Virus record (IMG/VR): IMGVR_UViG_3300020477_000013
Location: 1-64,000 of that record
Reading direction: 5' to 3' (one strand)
DNA from: a virus
Length of the DNA: 64,000 nucleotides
A program made the position numbers and the translations under genes. Below are positions 53,392 to 62,511 of the stretch, piece after piece. The notes below the pieces were generated by a model. That model did not search any database. It was not told where the DNA came from and worked only from the letters and a program-made list of their open reading frames with translations. The number at the start of each line of letters is the position of its first letter. Position 1 is the first letter of the stretch.

Positions 53392-56300
53392 ATGGCCGAT
53401 GAATCAGCAGATCAGTTAGCAATTCAACAACAGATCAATGAAGTGCTCGAGGCCCGGAAGGCTATCCTTAAAGAGATGGAGGCTTCTTACTCGCGCCAGT
53501 CGAAGGTTAGCGCAAGTCTCTGTTCTGCGATGGATCAGTGCCGTGTGTCCGCTGATAAGACACGCCAGTCATCCCAACAACTAAGGAACGGGCTGGAACA
53601 AGCTGCGCAAGAGGCAGAAAATTTAAGCGATGAGCTTGAAGGTGCACAAGAAGAAGCAGAGTCAGCGTCAGACTCTATACAGTCTGCTTCTGGTGGCATA
53701 GGTAGTTTTGTCAAGGCCGGTCTCGGCCTTGCTGGTGTTGCTAGCGTTTTTGGGAAAATTGGAGGTATGGCTGAGGGTCTAGGTGCGATTCTGTCTTCGG
53801 TGACATCCGCTATATGGAACATTGGAACGGCAATTATAGCAATCCCATTTCAGATATTCGGTGCCCTCGTTGATATGGCCCAAGGTGGCGGGGGCTCATC
53901 CGGCCTAAGGGAGGCTATAGAGTCAGTTAGGGAACAGTTTGGTGACCTTGCTAGCAATGAAGGTAAGGCCCTGTACAATACCCTCGGCGATATGCGAAAG
54001 AATATGCGTAATCTTGCCGGTACTGGCTTGAGAATGGGCAAGGTGTTCGGGTATGGCCGGAAGGGAATGGCTGAGTTGCTAAAGGCTAATCTTGAGTTAG
54101 CACAAGCACTGGGCCCGTCATTTAACAAGCTTAAGGGTGTCATAGAGAAAAATTCTGTTGCTATAGCTATGTATGGTAAAGGCCTAGGCTTAGCTGCAGA
54201 ACAACAGGCATATATGCTTAAGCATGCTAAGGCAATGGGTAAAGATCCCGTTAAATACCTAAATGCTGTTGCAAATCAGGCCATTCAGCTTGGAAAGCAG
54301 TTCGGGATTAGCTCAAAAGTTATGGGTAAAGCAGTAGGAGAAATGACTGCTGACGTTGATAATTTCGGTCATATGAGTGTTAAGCAATTAGGTGCAACGG
54401 CTGCATTTGCTTCTAAGCTAGGGATTGAGATTAAGACATTATCTGGGATAGTAGATAAATTCCTCAATTTCGAAGATGCAGCACAGTCAGTTGCTCAACT
54501 AAATCAAGCATTCGGCGCTCAAGTTGACGTTATGAAGTTGATGAATGCCGAAAGCCCTGCACAGCAAATAGACATGATGAGAAAGTCAATGTTCGCTGCA
54601 GGAAAAGATATTAGAAGTATGACCCTGGCTGAGCGGAAGTTGCTAGCACAGACGACAGGGTTACAAGGTGCTGCTCTAGAGCAGGCATTCTCTATAGAAA
54701 ACCAGGGCGTTTCTTACGACAAGATGGCAGAGGCTTCTGAAAAGGCTGCAAAAGCTCAAAAATCTCAAGCTGAGGTAATGAAAGAGCTATCAAAGAATAT
54801 AAAACGCCTAGTTCGCTCAGGCGGCGGCGGTAAGGTCAAGGGTTTCTTTGACGCATTCTCAAAGGGATTTGAGGAAGGCATAATGAGAGCAGGCCCATTC
54901 CGCCAGATGCTTAGGAATATTGCTAGGTCATTGAGGATTACCACATATGCGGGTAGAGCTGTAGGCAGAATGTTCGTTAATATGTTTCCCGGTATAAAGA
55001 AAATGACCGGCGGACTTGCGGATATATTCGATCCTAAGAGATTTCAAAAGTTCATGGATAAAATAAAGGGCGTCTTTAGGACCTTTTTTACTGACGTCGG
55101 TGGTAATAAGCCTGGCAGCGTAAAGAATTTCCTAAAGAGCCTCAAGGATACCTTTATGAACTGGCTTTCAGGTGGTAAAGCTGGTGGGGGTAAGATCTTA
55201 GAGGGCCTCTCTGAATTCTGGAATGCATTTAAACTCATAATCAAGCAAGCGATACCCGTCGTGGTTGAGGGCTTAGTGTGGCTATTCGATCAAATAGCCG
55301 CATTTATAAATAACCCCAGTGTCCTCGTAGGCCCGATGAACGCGATAGGGAATTTCTTTGGTAACCTCTTTGACGAATTCTACTCTGTGATTGAGCCGCA
55401 TGTAAGCAAAATAGGCGATGCATTCATGAAACTAGTTCAGGCATTAGAACCGTATTTTGTACAAGTATATGACTGGATAGGCACAAAGATGTCAGAGCTT
55501 GGGACCGTCTTATGGGATGCGATAACAAATTCATGGGTGGCTAAAGCAGCAATTGGTGCAGCTATAGTGATTGTAGGTGCAAAGTTATTGGGGGTGGTGG
55601 GTGCAGTCTTAGGTACCGTATTTTCCGGCATCGGCGGAATAATCGGCAAAATTAAGGGTCAAGGCGCAGGGAGTTCCTTTATAGACTTCTTAACGGAGTT
55701 TGAGGATGTTGAGTATAGCGATATTGCAAAATTTGCGGCATTGTTGGTGGTAGTCGGTGTCGCGATGGCTGGACTCACACATGCAGTGGTTATACCAACG
55801 ATCGAAGCAATTAGCGCGTCCAAGGGCTTGACACCACAGGCTGCTGCAGGGTATGGCATTATAATGGGTGCCTCACTGTTAGGTGTTATAGGCGTTTTAG
55901 AGATTGCAAAGAGATATCAGGCATTAATGGAGAACCAGGGCTTTCTTAAGAAGATAGGAATTGGCCTTGCTATTATTGCCGGTATAATGCTCATTATGGG
56001 AGGAGTCTTTGCACTCAATACATTTATGCTGGTTAAAGCCATGGGTGACAAAGATGCCGGTGGCGTGGGAAAGGTCTTTAAGGCACTTTCTAGTATGCTT
56101 CAAGCCGTTTTGATCATGATGCCTGTAGCAGCAGTCTTAGGCATAGCAGCAGCAGCATCACCATGGGGCACATTAGGAGTAGCGTTGATAGTCCTGGGGA
56201 TGGGTGTTATCGGGACGCTATTGGTCGCTTTAACATATTGCTTAATACCCGCTATCAAGATGATCGCCGGCATGGATGTCGGAAATCCTGCTGAGTTTGA

Positions 56301-58302
56301 AAAGAAAATGAGAGCATTTGTCTCCATTATTCAAGCATTTCAACCAATACTAGAGATGAATAAAGGGTTTGAAAAAATAGAGGATGCTGATCCTGAACAA
56401 ATAATAAAGATGATACAGGAGAATAACGCAGGTGTTACTGGCGTCCTAAAAGAAATGAGGTTGTTTATCAATGACTTAATTTCAGCCGTTGGTGGCATGA
56501 CTCCAGCCCAGATGGAGAGTGCTAAGGTAGGAGGTAAGATTATTTCATCCGTGTCATCATTATTAGGAGTACTTATCCAACCCTTTGGGCAACTAATAAC
56601 GTCTCTTGAAAAATTGGCCGATGAGGATATAGATGACTTTTCTGAAAAGTTGGCTCCAGCATTTCGCAATTTCAGGATTCAAATGGTAGCGATGGTTAAG
56701 CAGTTAGCTGAGCCCCTTAGGGATCTAATAAAAACAATTTATGATGTTGATATCGACATGTCAGATGCCGATAAGGCAAAGAATAAGATGAACCTTATTA
56801 CACTGGCTGCAAGGGCAGCCGGCGATATGATGAAAGGCTTTACTGCTATGACGGAAGGCATCGGCGCGAATAAGGCATTACAACATGCACTAGATGAATC
56901 GTCCTATACAAGCGCAGAGAAATTTTTTAATAAAGAAGCCGTCCGTGGTGGGAAGGTCGTTAGAGAAGGTGGCCAGGTCACAAAGACAAAGCTTGGAAGG
57001 GTTATGAGGGGTGTAGATAGCGTCATGTCAAAGATTACGGGCTCTATTGGCAAGCACATGCCTACAATTCTCACGAAAGTTTCAGGATTGTATACAACGC
57101 TCAAGACATCATTTGCTGGTGAATCAGATGCATCAATATTGAAAAAGCTGGAACTTGTTACTGCTGCTATCGGTATTGCTGGAAAATTTTCAAAGGTGTT
57201 GGGCGAAACCATGCAGTCTCTAGGTGGAGGTTCGGGTGCGCTAAGCAAGGCAATAAGCGAAGGTACTATCTCTACCCTGCTTTTAGCAGTTACGGAGATT
57301 ACGAATGTCTTATCATCTGATCTCGTTCTTAATTTGGGACTAATGGTTTCCGGAATATCTGCGATAGATATCCCAGAGACTATGAATGATGCGAAAATAA
57401 AATCACTTGGTAGCATAATGGGTATAGCTACATCCTTTGCAACGATAATGAAAGATATTCAAGATAAATTTGGGGAAAAGGAAGTACAGATTGATAAGGG
57501 TAAATTCAAGACGATAGGGGCTAGCTTTGGTGTAATGGGTACCATCGTGACTGAGATGAAACAGCCCCTATCAGACCTAGTCGAGAATATGATTGGGAAG
57601 GACGGTAAAGGCGGCCTCATAGGGAAGATCCCAGCAAAGTTCCAGCGTGGCGTTATAGCTGCTAAAGTAAAGACTCTAGGCTTTATCGCACAAGCCGCGA
57701 AATCATTTACTGGCATAATCGGGGGCATGGTGGGTGATGATGGAACGTCATCTATTTTCGGTACCGTTGCGGTTGCAACAGGCACTTCGCTTAGTTGGAT
57801 AATAGCATTAATGGATAAGGGGATGGCTAAAGCTAACGGGATCCCCATGACGATACCAGAATTTACACAGCACATGGCAAATAAAAAAAATAAGTTATAT
57901 GCCATAGGGTCCAAGACAATTGCTGCAATGGATGATATCCCCGTCTTTATGAATGCATTCAGCAGCGCGATGCCGGCTGTACAGAAGGCAGGCGAAGTCG
58001 CTATTTTGAATCATGCATCAAGTATTGCATCTATAGCGGAACAAATTAATACAATGAATGCTTCACTGAGGAGCATTAAGGCAGGATCGATTGATGTTGC
58101 ATTACAAAATTTCACCAAGGCAGTTGCTGTTGGTGGCAACGACAAGTCATTCAAGGTAAAACCGGCGAACATGACAGTTAATATGACAATCAATATCAAG
58201 ATGGATAGGCATTCAATGGTGAAATACCTTTCAGGTAAGGTAAACTCAAAAACGACCGATCGCCTAAAAATTGCAGATAAGCCTAACAAGGATCCAAAAT
58301 AG
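53392..58302 (+). CDS. Tail tape measure protein (1636 aa)
   Basis: Very long, largely alpha-helical. The first 90 residues are a coiled coil (LEARKAILKEMEASYS; EQAAQEAENLSDELEGAQEE split across residues 65-85). Hydrophobic helices occur near residues 105-165 and repeatedly between about 715 and 965 (AAIVIVGAKLLGVVGAVLG; GIGLAIIAGIMLIMGG; TLGVALIVLGMGVIGTLL), typical of tape measures that enter the inner membrane during DNA injection. No lysozyme or peptidase domain was seen. If fully helical (0.15 nm per residue) it predicts a tail of about 245 nm; T4 gp29 has 590 residues for a tail of roughly 100 nm. It follows the gp26-like genes, as expected. Confidence 0.88.
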   Translation: MADESADQLAIQQQINEVLEARKAILKEMEASYSRQSKVSASLCSAMDQCRVSADKTRQSSQQLRNGLEQAAQEAENLSDELEGAQEEAESASDSIQSASGGIGSFVKAGLGLAGVASVFGKIGGMAEGLGAILSSVTSAIWNIGTAIIAIPFQIFGALVDMAQGGGGSSGLREAIESVREQFGDLASNEGKALYNTLGDMRKNMRNLAGTGLRMGKVFGYGRKGMAELLKANLELAQALGPSFNKLKGVIEKNSVAIAMYGKGLGLAAEQQAYMLKHAKAMGKDPVKYLNAVANQAIQLGKQFGISSKVMGKAVGEMTADVDNFGHMSVKQLGATAAFASKLGIEIKTLSGIVDKFLNFEDAAQSVAQLNQAFGAQVDVMKLMNAESPAQQIDMMRKSMFAAGKDIRSMTLAERKLLAQTTGLQGAALEQAFSIENQGVSYDKMAEASEKAAKAQKSQAEVMKELSKNIKRLVRSGGGGKVKGFFDAFSKGFEEGIMRAGPFRQMLRNIARSLRITTYAGRAVGRMFVNMFPGIKKMTGGLADIFDPKRFQKFMDKIKGVFRTFFTDVGGNKPGSVKNFLKSLKDTFMNWLSGGKAGGGKILEGLSEFWNAFKLIIKQAIPVVVEGLVWLFDQIAAFINNPSVLVGPMNAIGNFFGNLFDEFYSVIEPHVSKIGDAFMKLVQALEPYFVQVYDWIGTKMSELGTVLWDAITNSWVAKAAIGAAIVIVGAKLLGVVGAVLGTVFSGIGGIIGKIKGQGAGSSFIDFLTEFEDVEYSDIAKFAALLVVVGVAMAGLTHAVVIPTIEAISASKGLTPQAAAGYGIIMGASLLGVIGVLEIAKRYQALMENQGFLKKIGIGLAIIAGIMLIMGGVFALNTFMLVKAMGDKDAGGVGKVFKALSSMLQAVLIMMPVAAVLGIAAAASPWGTLGVALIVLGMGVIGTLLVALTYCLIPAIKMIAGMDVGNPAEFEKKMRAFVSIIQAFQPILEMNKGFEKIEDADPEQIIKMIQENNAGVTGVLKEMRLFINDLISAVGGMTPAQMESAKVGGKIISSVSSLLGVLIQPFGQLITSLEKLADEDIDDFSEKLAPAFRNFRIQMVAMVKQLAEPLRDLIKTIYDVDIDMSDADKAKNKMNLITLAARAAGDMMKGFTAMTEGIGANKALQHALDESSYTSAEKFFNKEAVRGGKVVREGGQVTKTKLGRVMRGVDSVMSKITGSIGKHMPTILTKVSGLYTTLKTSFAGESDASILKKLELVTAAIGIAGKFSKVLGETMQSLGGGSGALSKAISEGTISTLLLAVTEITNVLSSDLVLNLGLMVSGISAIDIPETMNDAKIKSLGSIMGIATSFATIMKDIQDKFGEKEVQIDKGKFKTIGASFGVMGTIVTEMKQPLSDLVENMIGKDGKGGLIGKIPAKFQRGVIAAKVKTLGFIAQAAKSFTGIIGGMVGDDGTSSIFGTVAVATGTSLSWIIALMDKGMAKANGIPMTIPEFTQHMANKKNKLYAIGSKTIAAMDDIPVFMNAFSSAMPAVQKAGEVAILNHASSIASIAEQINTMNASLRSIKAGSIDVALQNFTKAVAVGGNDKSFKVKPANMTVNMTINIKMDRHSMVKYLSGKVNSKTTDRLKIADKPNKDPK

Positions 58303-58324
58303 CTATTTCACATTCGCTAGGTTT

Positions 58325-58344
58325 TATATTTATTTAATATTTAG
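58325..58344 (+). promoter_or_regulatory. Double ATATTTA motif, candidate promoter
   Basis: ATATTTAT and AATATTTA occur back to back in the gap after the tape measure gene, 28 bases before the next ATG. Same motif class as in several other gaps of the window. Confidence 0.3.
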
Positions 58345-58371
58345 GGAATTGAGTATCGGAGGCAAGTTAAA

Positions 58372-58641
58372 ATGGAAGATAAAGAATTTGAAAATATCAA
58401 CAAAGACGAAGATCTAGACCCGGACTATTTGAGGGCTAGGGATGAAGGTATCCTTGAGGGTGTTTACAAACAACTACATCCTGTTACTAGGGCTTATGTA
58501 GAGAGAAAAGCTAGTGCATTCATGAAGAGCTTCACAGAACACCTAAGGGCAATGGAAAAGGTTGGCGAAGATAAAGATGCTAGAGAAAAAATGTTCCGAA
58601 AACTAAATATCAATCCCAAAGACTCAGGGGGATCTAGGTAA
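58372..58641 (+). CDS. Hypothetical acidic helical protein (89 aa)
   Basis: Unrecognised, charged and probably all-helical (LEGVYKQLHPVTRAYVERKA). CGGAGG lies about 11 bases before the ATG. Its stop overlaps the next start by one base (TAATG), so it is coupled to the large baseplate gene and may assist its assembly. No known motif. Confidence 0.55.
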   Translation: MEDKEFENINKDEDLDPDYLRARDEGILEGVYKQLHPVTRAYVERKASAFMKSFTEHLRAMEKVGEDKDAREKMFRKLNINPKDSGGSR

Positions 58642-61600
58642 TGGGTAAAAAGATCAACACCGGAGGCCTTGACGACTCTTCTACTTCGTACGTTATAAAG
58701 AATAGTGGTGAACCGTTCCAGGCCGGTGATGATCTAACTACTGAGACAAAGGAGACGCTAGGGTCTTACCTCAATAAGATACAAAGTGATAGTGCAAATG
58801 CATTCAAGGTCACGAATGTATCTGGGTCTATGACTCCGAAATTTAATCCTCCTCCCATCCCTAACACGACTCCCTCGATAGTTGTGGGAGGCTTTAGCGA
58901 CGATGGTGTAGAATCTTTCATGGAGGTAATCAATAGTATTACTGCGGATTCATGGTCACCGGTCGAGCAGCTTGGTGATAGCTTAAATGGTAATTTTGAA
59001 GATATATCAAAATTTCTAGATAAGGCTGTTAGGTCCGTCGAGGGTCACACTCTTTTAGCTAATGTTGAACCATATGGTGGTTATCAGGGCACAGGCGAAG
59101 GCGTAGGCACAGGGCGCTTCGGCCAGAAGGACCCGGGGTGGGTTCCTGAGACACCAGACGGCGAATTAGTTCCTCCCCATAGAAAGATGCAGAAGCAGAT
59201 CCAGGGAATCTTGGGACACAATCGCTTTAGCCCTGGTAGCGAGAGTCCATTTATTAGGGACGGTTCGTCATCCGTGTCATACGATGACGCGGGTAAGAGG
59301 AATTCTGCTGATCATCTTGTAGGTTATGTCCAGGATGAACTTGGTGTGTGGAAGAGTGGTCCGTCTGCGAAGGCTATTACATTCAATGAAGTAAGAGAGA
59401 TCGGTTTAGCACTAATGGTTAGGGCGACAGGCCATGAATACATGGATGACGGTACACGTACCGGTGCACTTAACGTTGCGAATGTAGGTGATGCATTGCT
59501 GGCGCCGACAGGTGTACAGCTGCAGATCACAAGGGTATGGACAGACAAGATAACGACAAGGGATGTTATGAATGACCTAGGCATCTATGGTGACCTGGGT
59601 CGCTTTACCATTCCTGATTCTGAATTTCATCCGGGCATCGATCCTGCAACAGGGCAAATAAAAGATGACAGGGGGGATGAAGGGATATTTGGGTATAAGG
59701 GCCCTAGCGCTAATGCATCAAGTTACGGTTCTTTAAATTCTCCGCACGAGCCATTTGACGGGCCGGCTCCCCTAGGGATGATTATTCTTGCTGCGACTAC
59801 AATCGTCAGCATTATACTAATATCATGGGGTATTAATGCTGCTATTGGTACCGCTACCGGAGCCGAAGCGGCCGGTGTGAAGGCAAAAGACAGGAGCAAC
59901 CTAGACGCCCTAGGACGTTCCCCTGCACCCACATGGGGAGGTACTTATGGTAAGTCATCGCCCAAGACGGAGAGTTGGAATTTTGTATTACAGCTTTTGG
60001 GTATTCCTAATTTGACAAACCGATTCGACGCATGCTTTTTTCATGGAATACAGGCATTTTACGGATTTGCAGAAGGTGACCTAGAAGAAATGACGTCAGG
60101 GAACTCTAACCCTACTCCTGAGTTTATTATCGAGTCTGCGCTCAATCTGTTATTGTCTTCTGGCTACTATGCAAATATTATGAGGGCTGTTGCAAGGGAT
60201 ATTGAGCAAATCACACATGCCGGTGAAAAGATGGCCGCTGATATTCCAACGGCACCTGTCACTGCTGGTTTCGAGGGTGTTTTCGGGATCATTGAGGCTC
60301 TTGTCACTTCCACTACGTGGAGGTTTATCATGACGATATGTACTATAGGTGACAAGGTGATTAACGCAGATTTCGGCGTCATGTCAATTGTCCCTGGTCG
60401 AGGCCAGGTACTTTCAAAGGCAAAAGTCTACCCATCGAACCGCATTTACAAGAGCAGAAAGCACCAGGGTCAATCCACCCTTGCATGGGCACAATCTCAA
60501 GTGCCTTCTTTATTTTTGCTTCCAGCCGCGTTCCAGACAGCTGTTACAGAGATGGGTGCCATGGCACCGCAATATGGCGTCACGAAATTTGCTGCTATGG
60601 GATCATCGGATATTGACAAGTACACCGGTACAGGTGCGGTAGTTATAGCTGGAAAGAGCATAAAGGGAAAGGATGGCAAATCAAAGTCAGCCAGCATTCT
60701 TTCTTCTGAATATGTAAGGAAGATGGAGGACTGGCTGGAGTCCGAATATTATCCATTTTATTTTCATGACTTACGAACGAATGAGATTATCGGCTTTCAT
60801 GCATTCTTGTCTTCTCTTGGTGAGTCATTTTCACCAAACTGGAACAGTACCGGCGGCGTAGGCAGGATAGATGATGTTAATACATATGTAAAGACAGATA
60901 GGACGATAGATATTTCCTTCGTTGTTGCATCTACAAGTAAAGAAGATTTCCAGAACATGTGGTGGAAAATAAACAAGCTTGTTTCGATGGTTTACCCACA
61001 GTGGACGCCAGGTAAAATGATGGAGGGCCCGTCTGGCCGACGATTCCGCATGCCGTTTTCCCAAATTCCATCGGCATCTCCAATCATTCGGATGAGAATA
61101 GGCGATATGGTAAAATCTAATTACTCTAGGTTTAATCTTGCTCGTCTTTTCGGGGTGGGAGATGCTGCAGTAAAGGAGGCTTTTTCAAAAGCTGCTGGTG
61201 ACGCAATTACCGCCGCCCAGGTTAAGAAGAGAGATGATAAGATATTAGAGCTTAAAGCTGCGAAGATATCGGAATTTAAAAGTGTCTACGATACCGTCGA
61301 CGATGGGGAACCTAGTTGGAAATGGGTAGAGGGCATGATTGTCCAGCCTAAAAAAGATGTGACGATCCTGATTACTGAGCGTGACAAAAAGGGGAACGGC
61401 GCTTACGAGAAAAAAAACTACAGAAAAAGGAAGGGTGCACCTGGAATGTATGCCATTATTGACAAGGTCCACCCCCATCCTGCACCCTCAGAGGATGCAA
61501 CACCTGAAGAATACGAAGCCTGGTTAGAATCATCTCCAAAGTTAGACGTAATTTTTCAAGATCCCGAAGTTACAGATAGTCCAGGCCATACGTATATTGT

Positions 61601-62195
61601 GGGCGGAAGTCACTCGAAATTTAAACTAAAGGCACCGGTTATGGACGGCGAGAATTTCGTCGGTGTTCCGGAACTCATGTACCTCAAGAAGTGGAAAGCT
61701 GATATCGTTAAGCAGGCAAATGACGAGGCATCTGTCAAGCCTCCAAAAGATCCTGCCTCTGGGTTAGATAAATTTTTTACTGATGATAATGCCGTTGTTA
61801 GATCGTTTGAGGCAACAGCCGGCCGAGGCCTCGCTGGCGTTATCACGAGCCTCACATTCGATTACGCAAACAGCACGTATGAGACAGAAATGGGTAATAG
61901 GGGCGCAAAATTCATGACAGTTAACCTGGCCTTTAAGGTAATACATGATATCACACCCGGTCTGGCACATACTGGTATGCTACGTGCACCTACACACCCT
62001 GTTGGGGACATTGTTAATCAGACATTCGGCGAGCCATGGGAGACCGATGGCATGATGTCAAAGAAACAGGCATATAAAAATCAACAGCTCGGCCTTAATC
62101 AACTGTATTCAGAAGAAGCGCAGGATGGAACAAAGAAACCTGCAGATGCAGATAAGGCAGTCAGCCCAAAGAATCCAGCTAACCCAGGGTCTTGA
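58641..62195 (+). CDS. Large baseplate protein, tube-cap-like C-terminus (1184 aa)
   Basis: The segment FHDLRTNEIIGFHAFLSSLGESF, then the GRIDDVNTYVKTDRTIDISF strand pair and WWKINKLVSMVYPQWTPG, and a C-terminal LTFDYANSTYETEMGNRGAKF leading to MTVNLAFKVIHD, look like the tube-like fold of baseplate tube-initiation proteins (T4 gp48/gp54 and relatives). It is far longer than those (about 320-360 aa). Residues 378-405 (MIILAATTIVSIILISWGI) form a strongly hydrophobic segment, unusual for a baseplate protein. Position after the tape measure also fits gp48/gp54. The subtype is not certain. Confidence 0.6.
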   Translation: MGKKINTGGLDDSSTSYVIKNSGEPFQAGDDLTTETKETLGSYLNKIQSDSANAFKVTNVSGSMTPKFNPPPIPNTTPSIVVGGFSDDGVESFMEVINSITADSWSPVEQLGDSLNGNFEDISKFLDKAVRSVEGHTLLANVEPYGGYQGTGEGVGTGRFGQKDPGWVPETPDGELVPPHRKMQKQIQGILGHNRFSPGSESPFIRDGSSSVSYDDAGKRNSADHLVGYVQDELGVWKSGPSAKAITFNEVREIGLALMVRATGHEYMDDGTRTGALNVANVGDALLAPTGVQLQITRVWTDKITTRDVMNDLGIYGDLGRFTIPDSEFHPGIDPATGQIKDDRGDEGIFGYKGPSANASSYGSLNSPHEPFDGPAPLGMIILAATTIVSIILISWGINAAIGTATGAEAAGVKAKDRSNLDALGRSPAPTWGGTYGKSSPKTESWNFVLQLLGIPNLTNRFDACFFHGIQAFYGFAEGDLEEMTSGNSNPTPEFIIESALNLLLSSGYYANIMRAVARDIEQITHAGEKMAADIPTAPVTAGFEGVFGIIEALVTSTTWRFIMTICTIGDKVINADFGVMSIVPGRGQVLSKAKVYPSNRIYKSRKHQGQSTLAWAQSQVPSLFLLPAAFQTAVTEMGAMAPQYGVTKFAAMGSSDIDKYTGTGAVVIAGKSIKGKDGKSKSASILSSEYVRKMEDWLESEYYPFYFHDLRTNEIIGFHAFLSSLGESFSPNWNSTGGVGRIDDVNTYVKTDRTIDISFVVASTSKEDFQNMWWKINKLVSMVYPQWTPGKMMEGPSGRRFRMPFSQIPSASPIIRMRIGDMVKSNYSRFNLARLFGVGDAAVKEAFSKAAGDAITAAQVKKRDDKILELKAAKISEFKSVYDTVDDGEPSWKWVEGMIVQPKKDVTILITERDKKGNGAYEKKNYRKRKGAPGMYAIIDKVHPHPAPSEDATPEEYEAWLESSPKLDVIFQDPEVTDSPGHTYIVGGSHSKFKLKAPVMDGENFVGVPELMYLKKWKADIVKQANDEASVKPPKDPASGLDKFFTDDNAVVRSFEATAGRGLAGVITSLTFDYANSTYETEMGNRGAKFMTVNLAFKVIHDITPGLAHTGMLRAPTHPVGDIVNQTFGEPWETDGMMSKKQAYKNQQLGLNQLYSEEAQDGTKKPADADKAVSPKNPANPGS

Positions 62196-62207
62196 TAGGA
62201 GTAGATT

Positions 62208-62504
62208 ATGGCATTTTCAAGATACGATCGTTCACCTAAAATAGATTTAGGTAAGATGGTGGGTACATCAAAGTACATACCGGTCTTACAACAGGCTATA
62301 AAACTAGGATTAATTGAGGTAGAAGATGTAGTAGTTTCAAAAGCTCAGCGTCTTGATGTTGTCGCCGGACGAACCTGGGGAGATGGTAGGTATTGGTGGA
62401 TTATCGCTGCTTGTTCCGGAATAGGCTGGGGAATGCAGGTGCCTCCCGGTACTGTTCTAAAAGTGCCTATAAATTTGGGTGATATAGAGAGTTTAGTGGG
62501 GTAG
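62208..62504 (+). CDS. LysM-like baseplate protein, gp53 / tail protein X type (98 aa)
   Basis: The C-terminal half, RLDVVAGRTWGDGRYWW followed by IIAACSGIGWGMQVPPGT and a final L-VP strand, has the LysM-like pattern (start strand, G-D/W helix, N/S-GI, PPGT-L-IP) seen in tail protein X of P2-like phages and in T4 gp53, proteins that clamp the baseplate hub or wedge. The first 45 residues include a short helical segment. TAGGAG precedes the ATG. It lies 12 bases after the large baseplate gene and 8 before the next one. Confidence 0.7.
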   Translation: MAFSRYDRSPKIDLGKMVGTSKYIPVLQQAIKLGLIEVEDVVVSKAQRLDVVAGRTWGDGRYWWIIAACSGIGWGMQVPPGTVLKVPINLGDIESLVG

Positions 62505-62511
62505 CGTTTAT

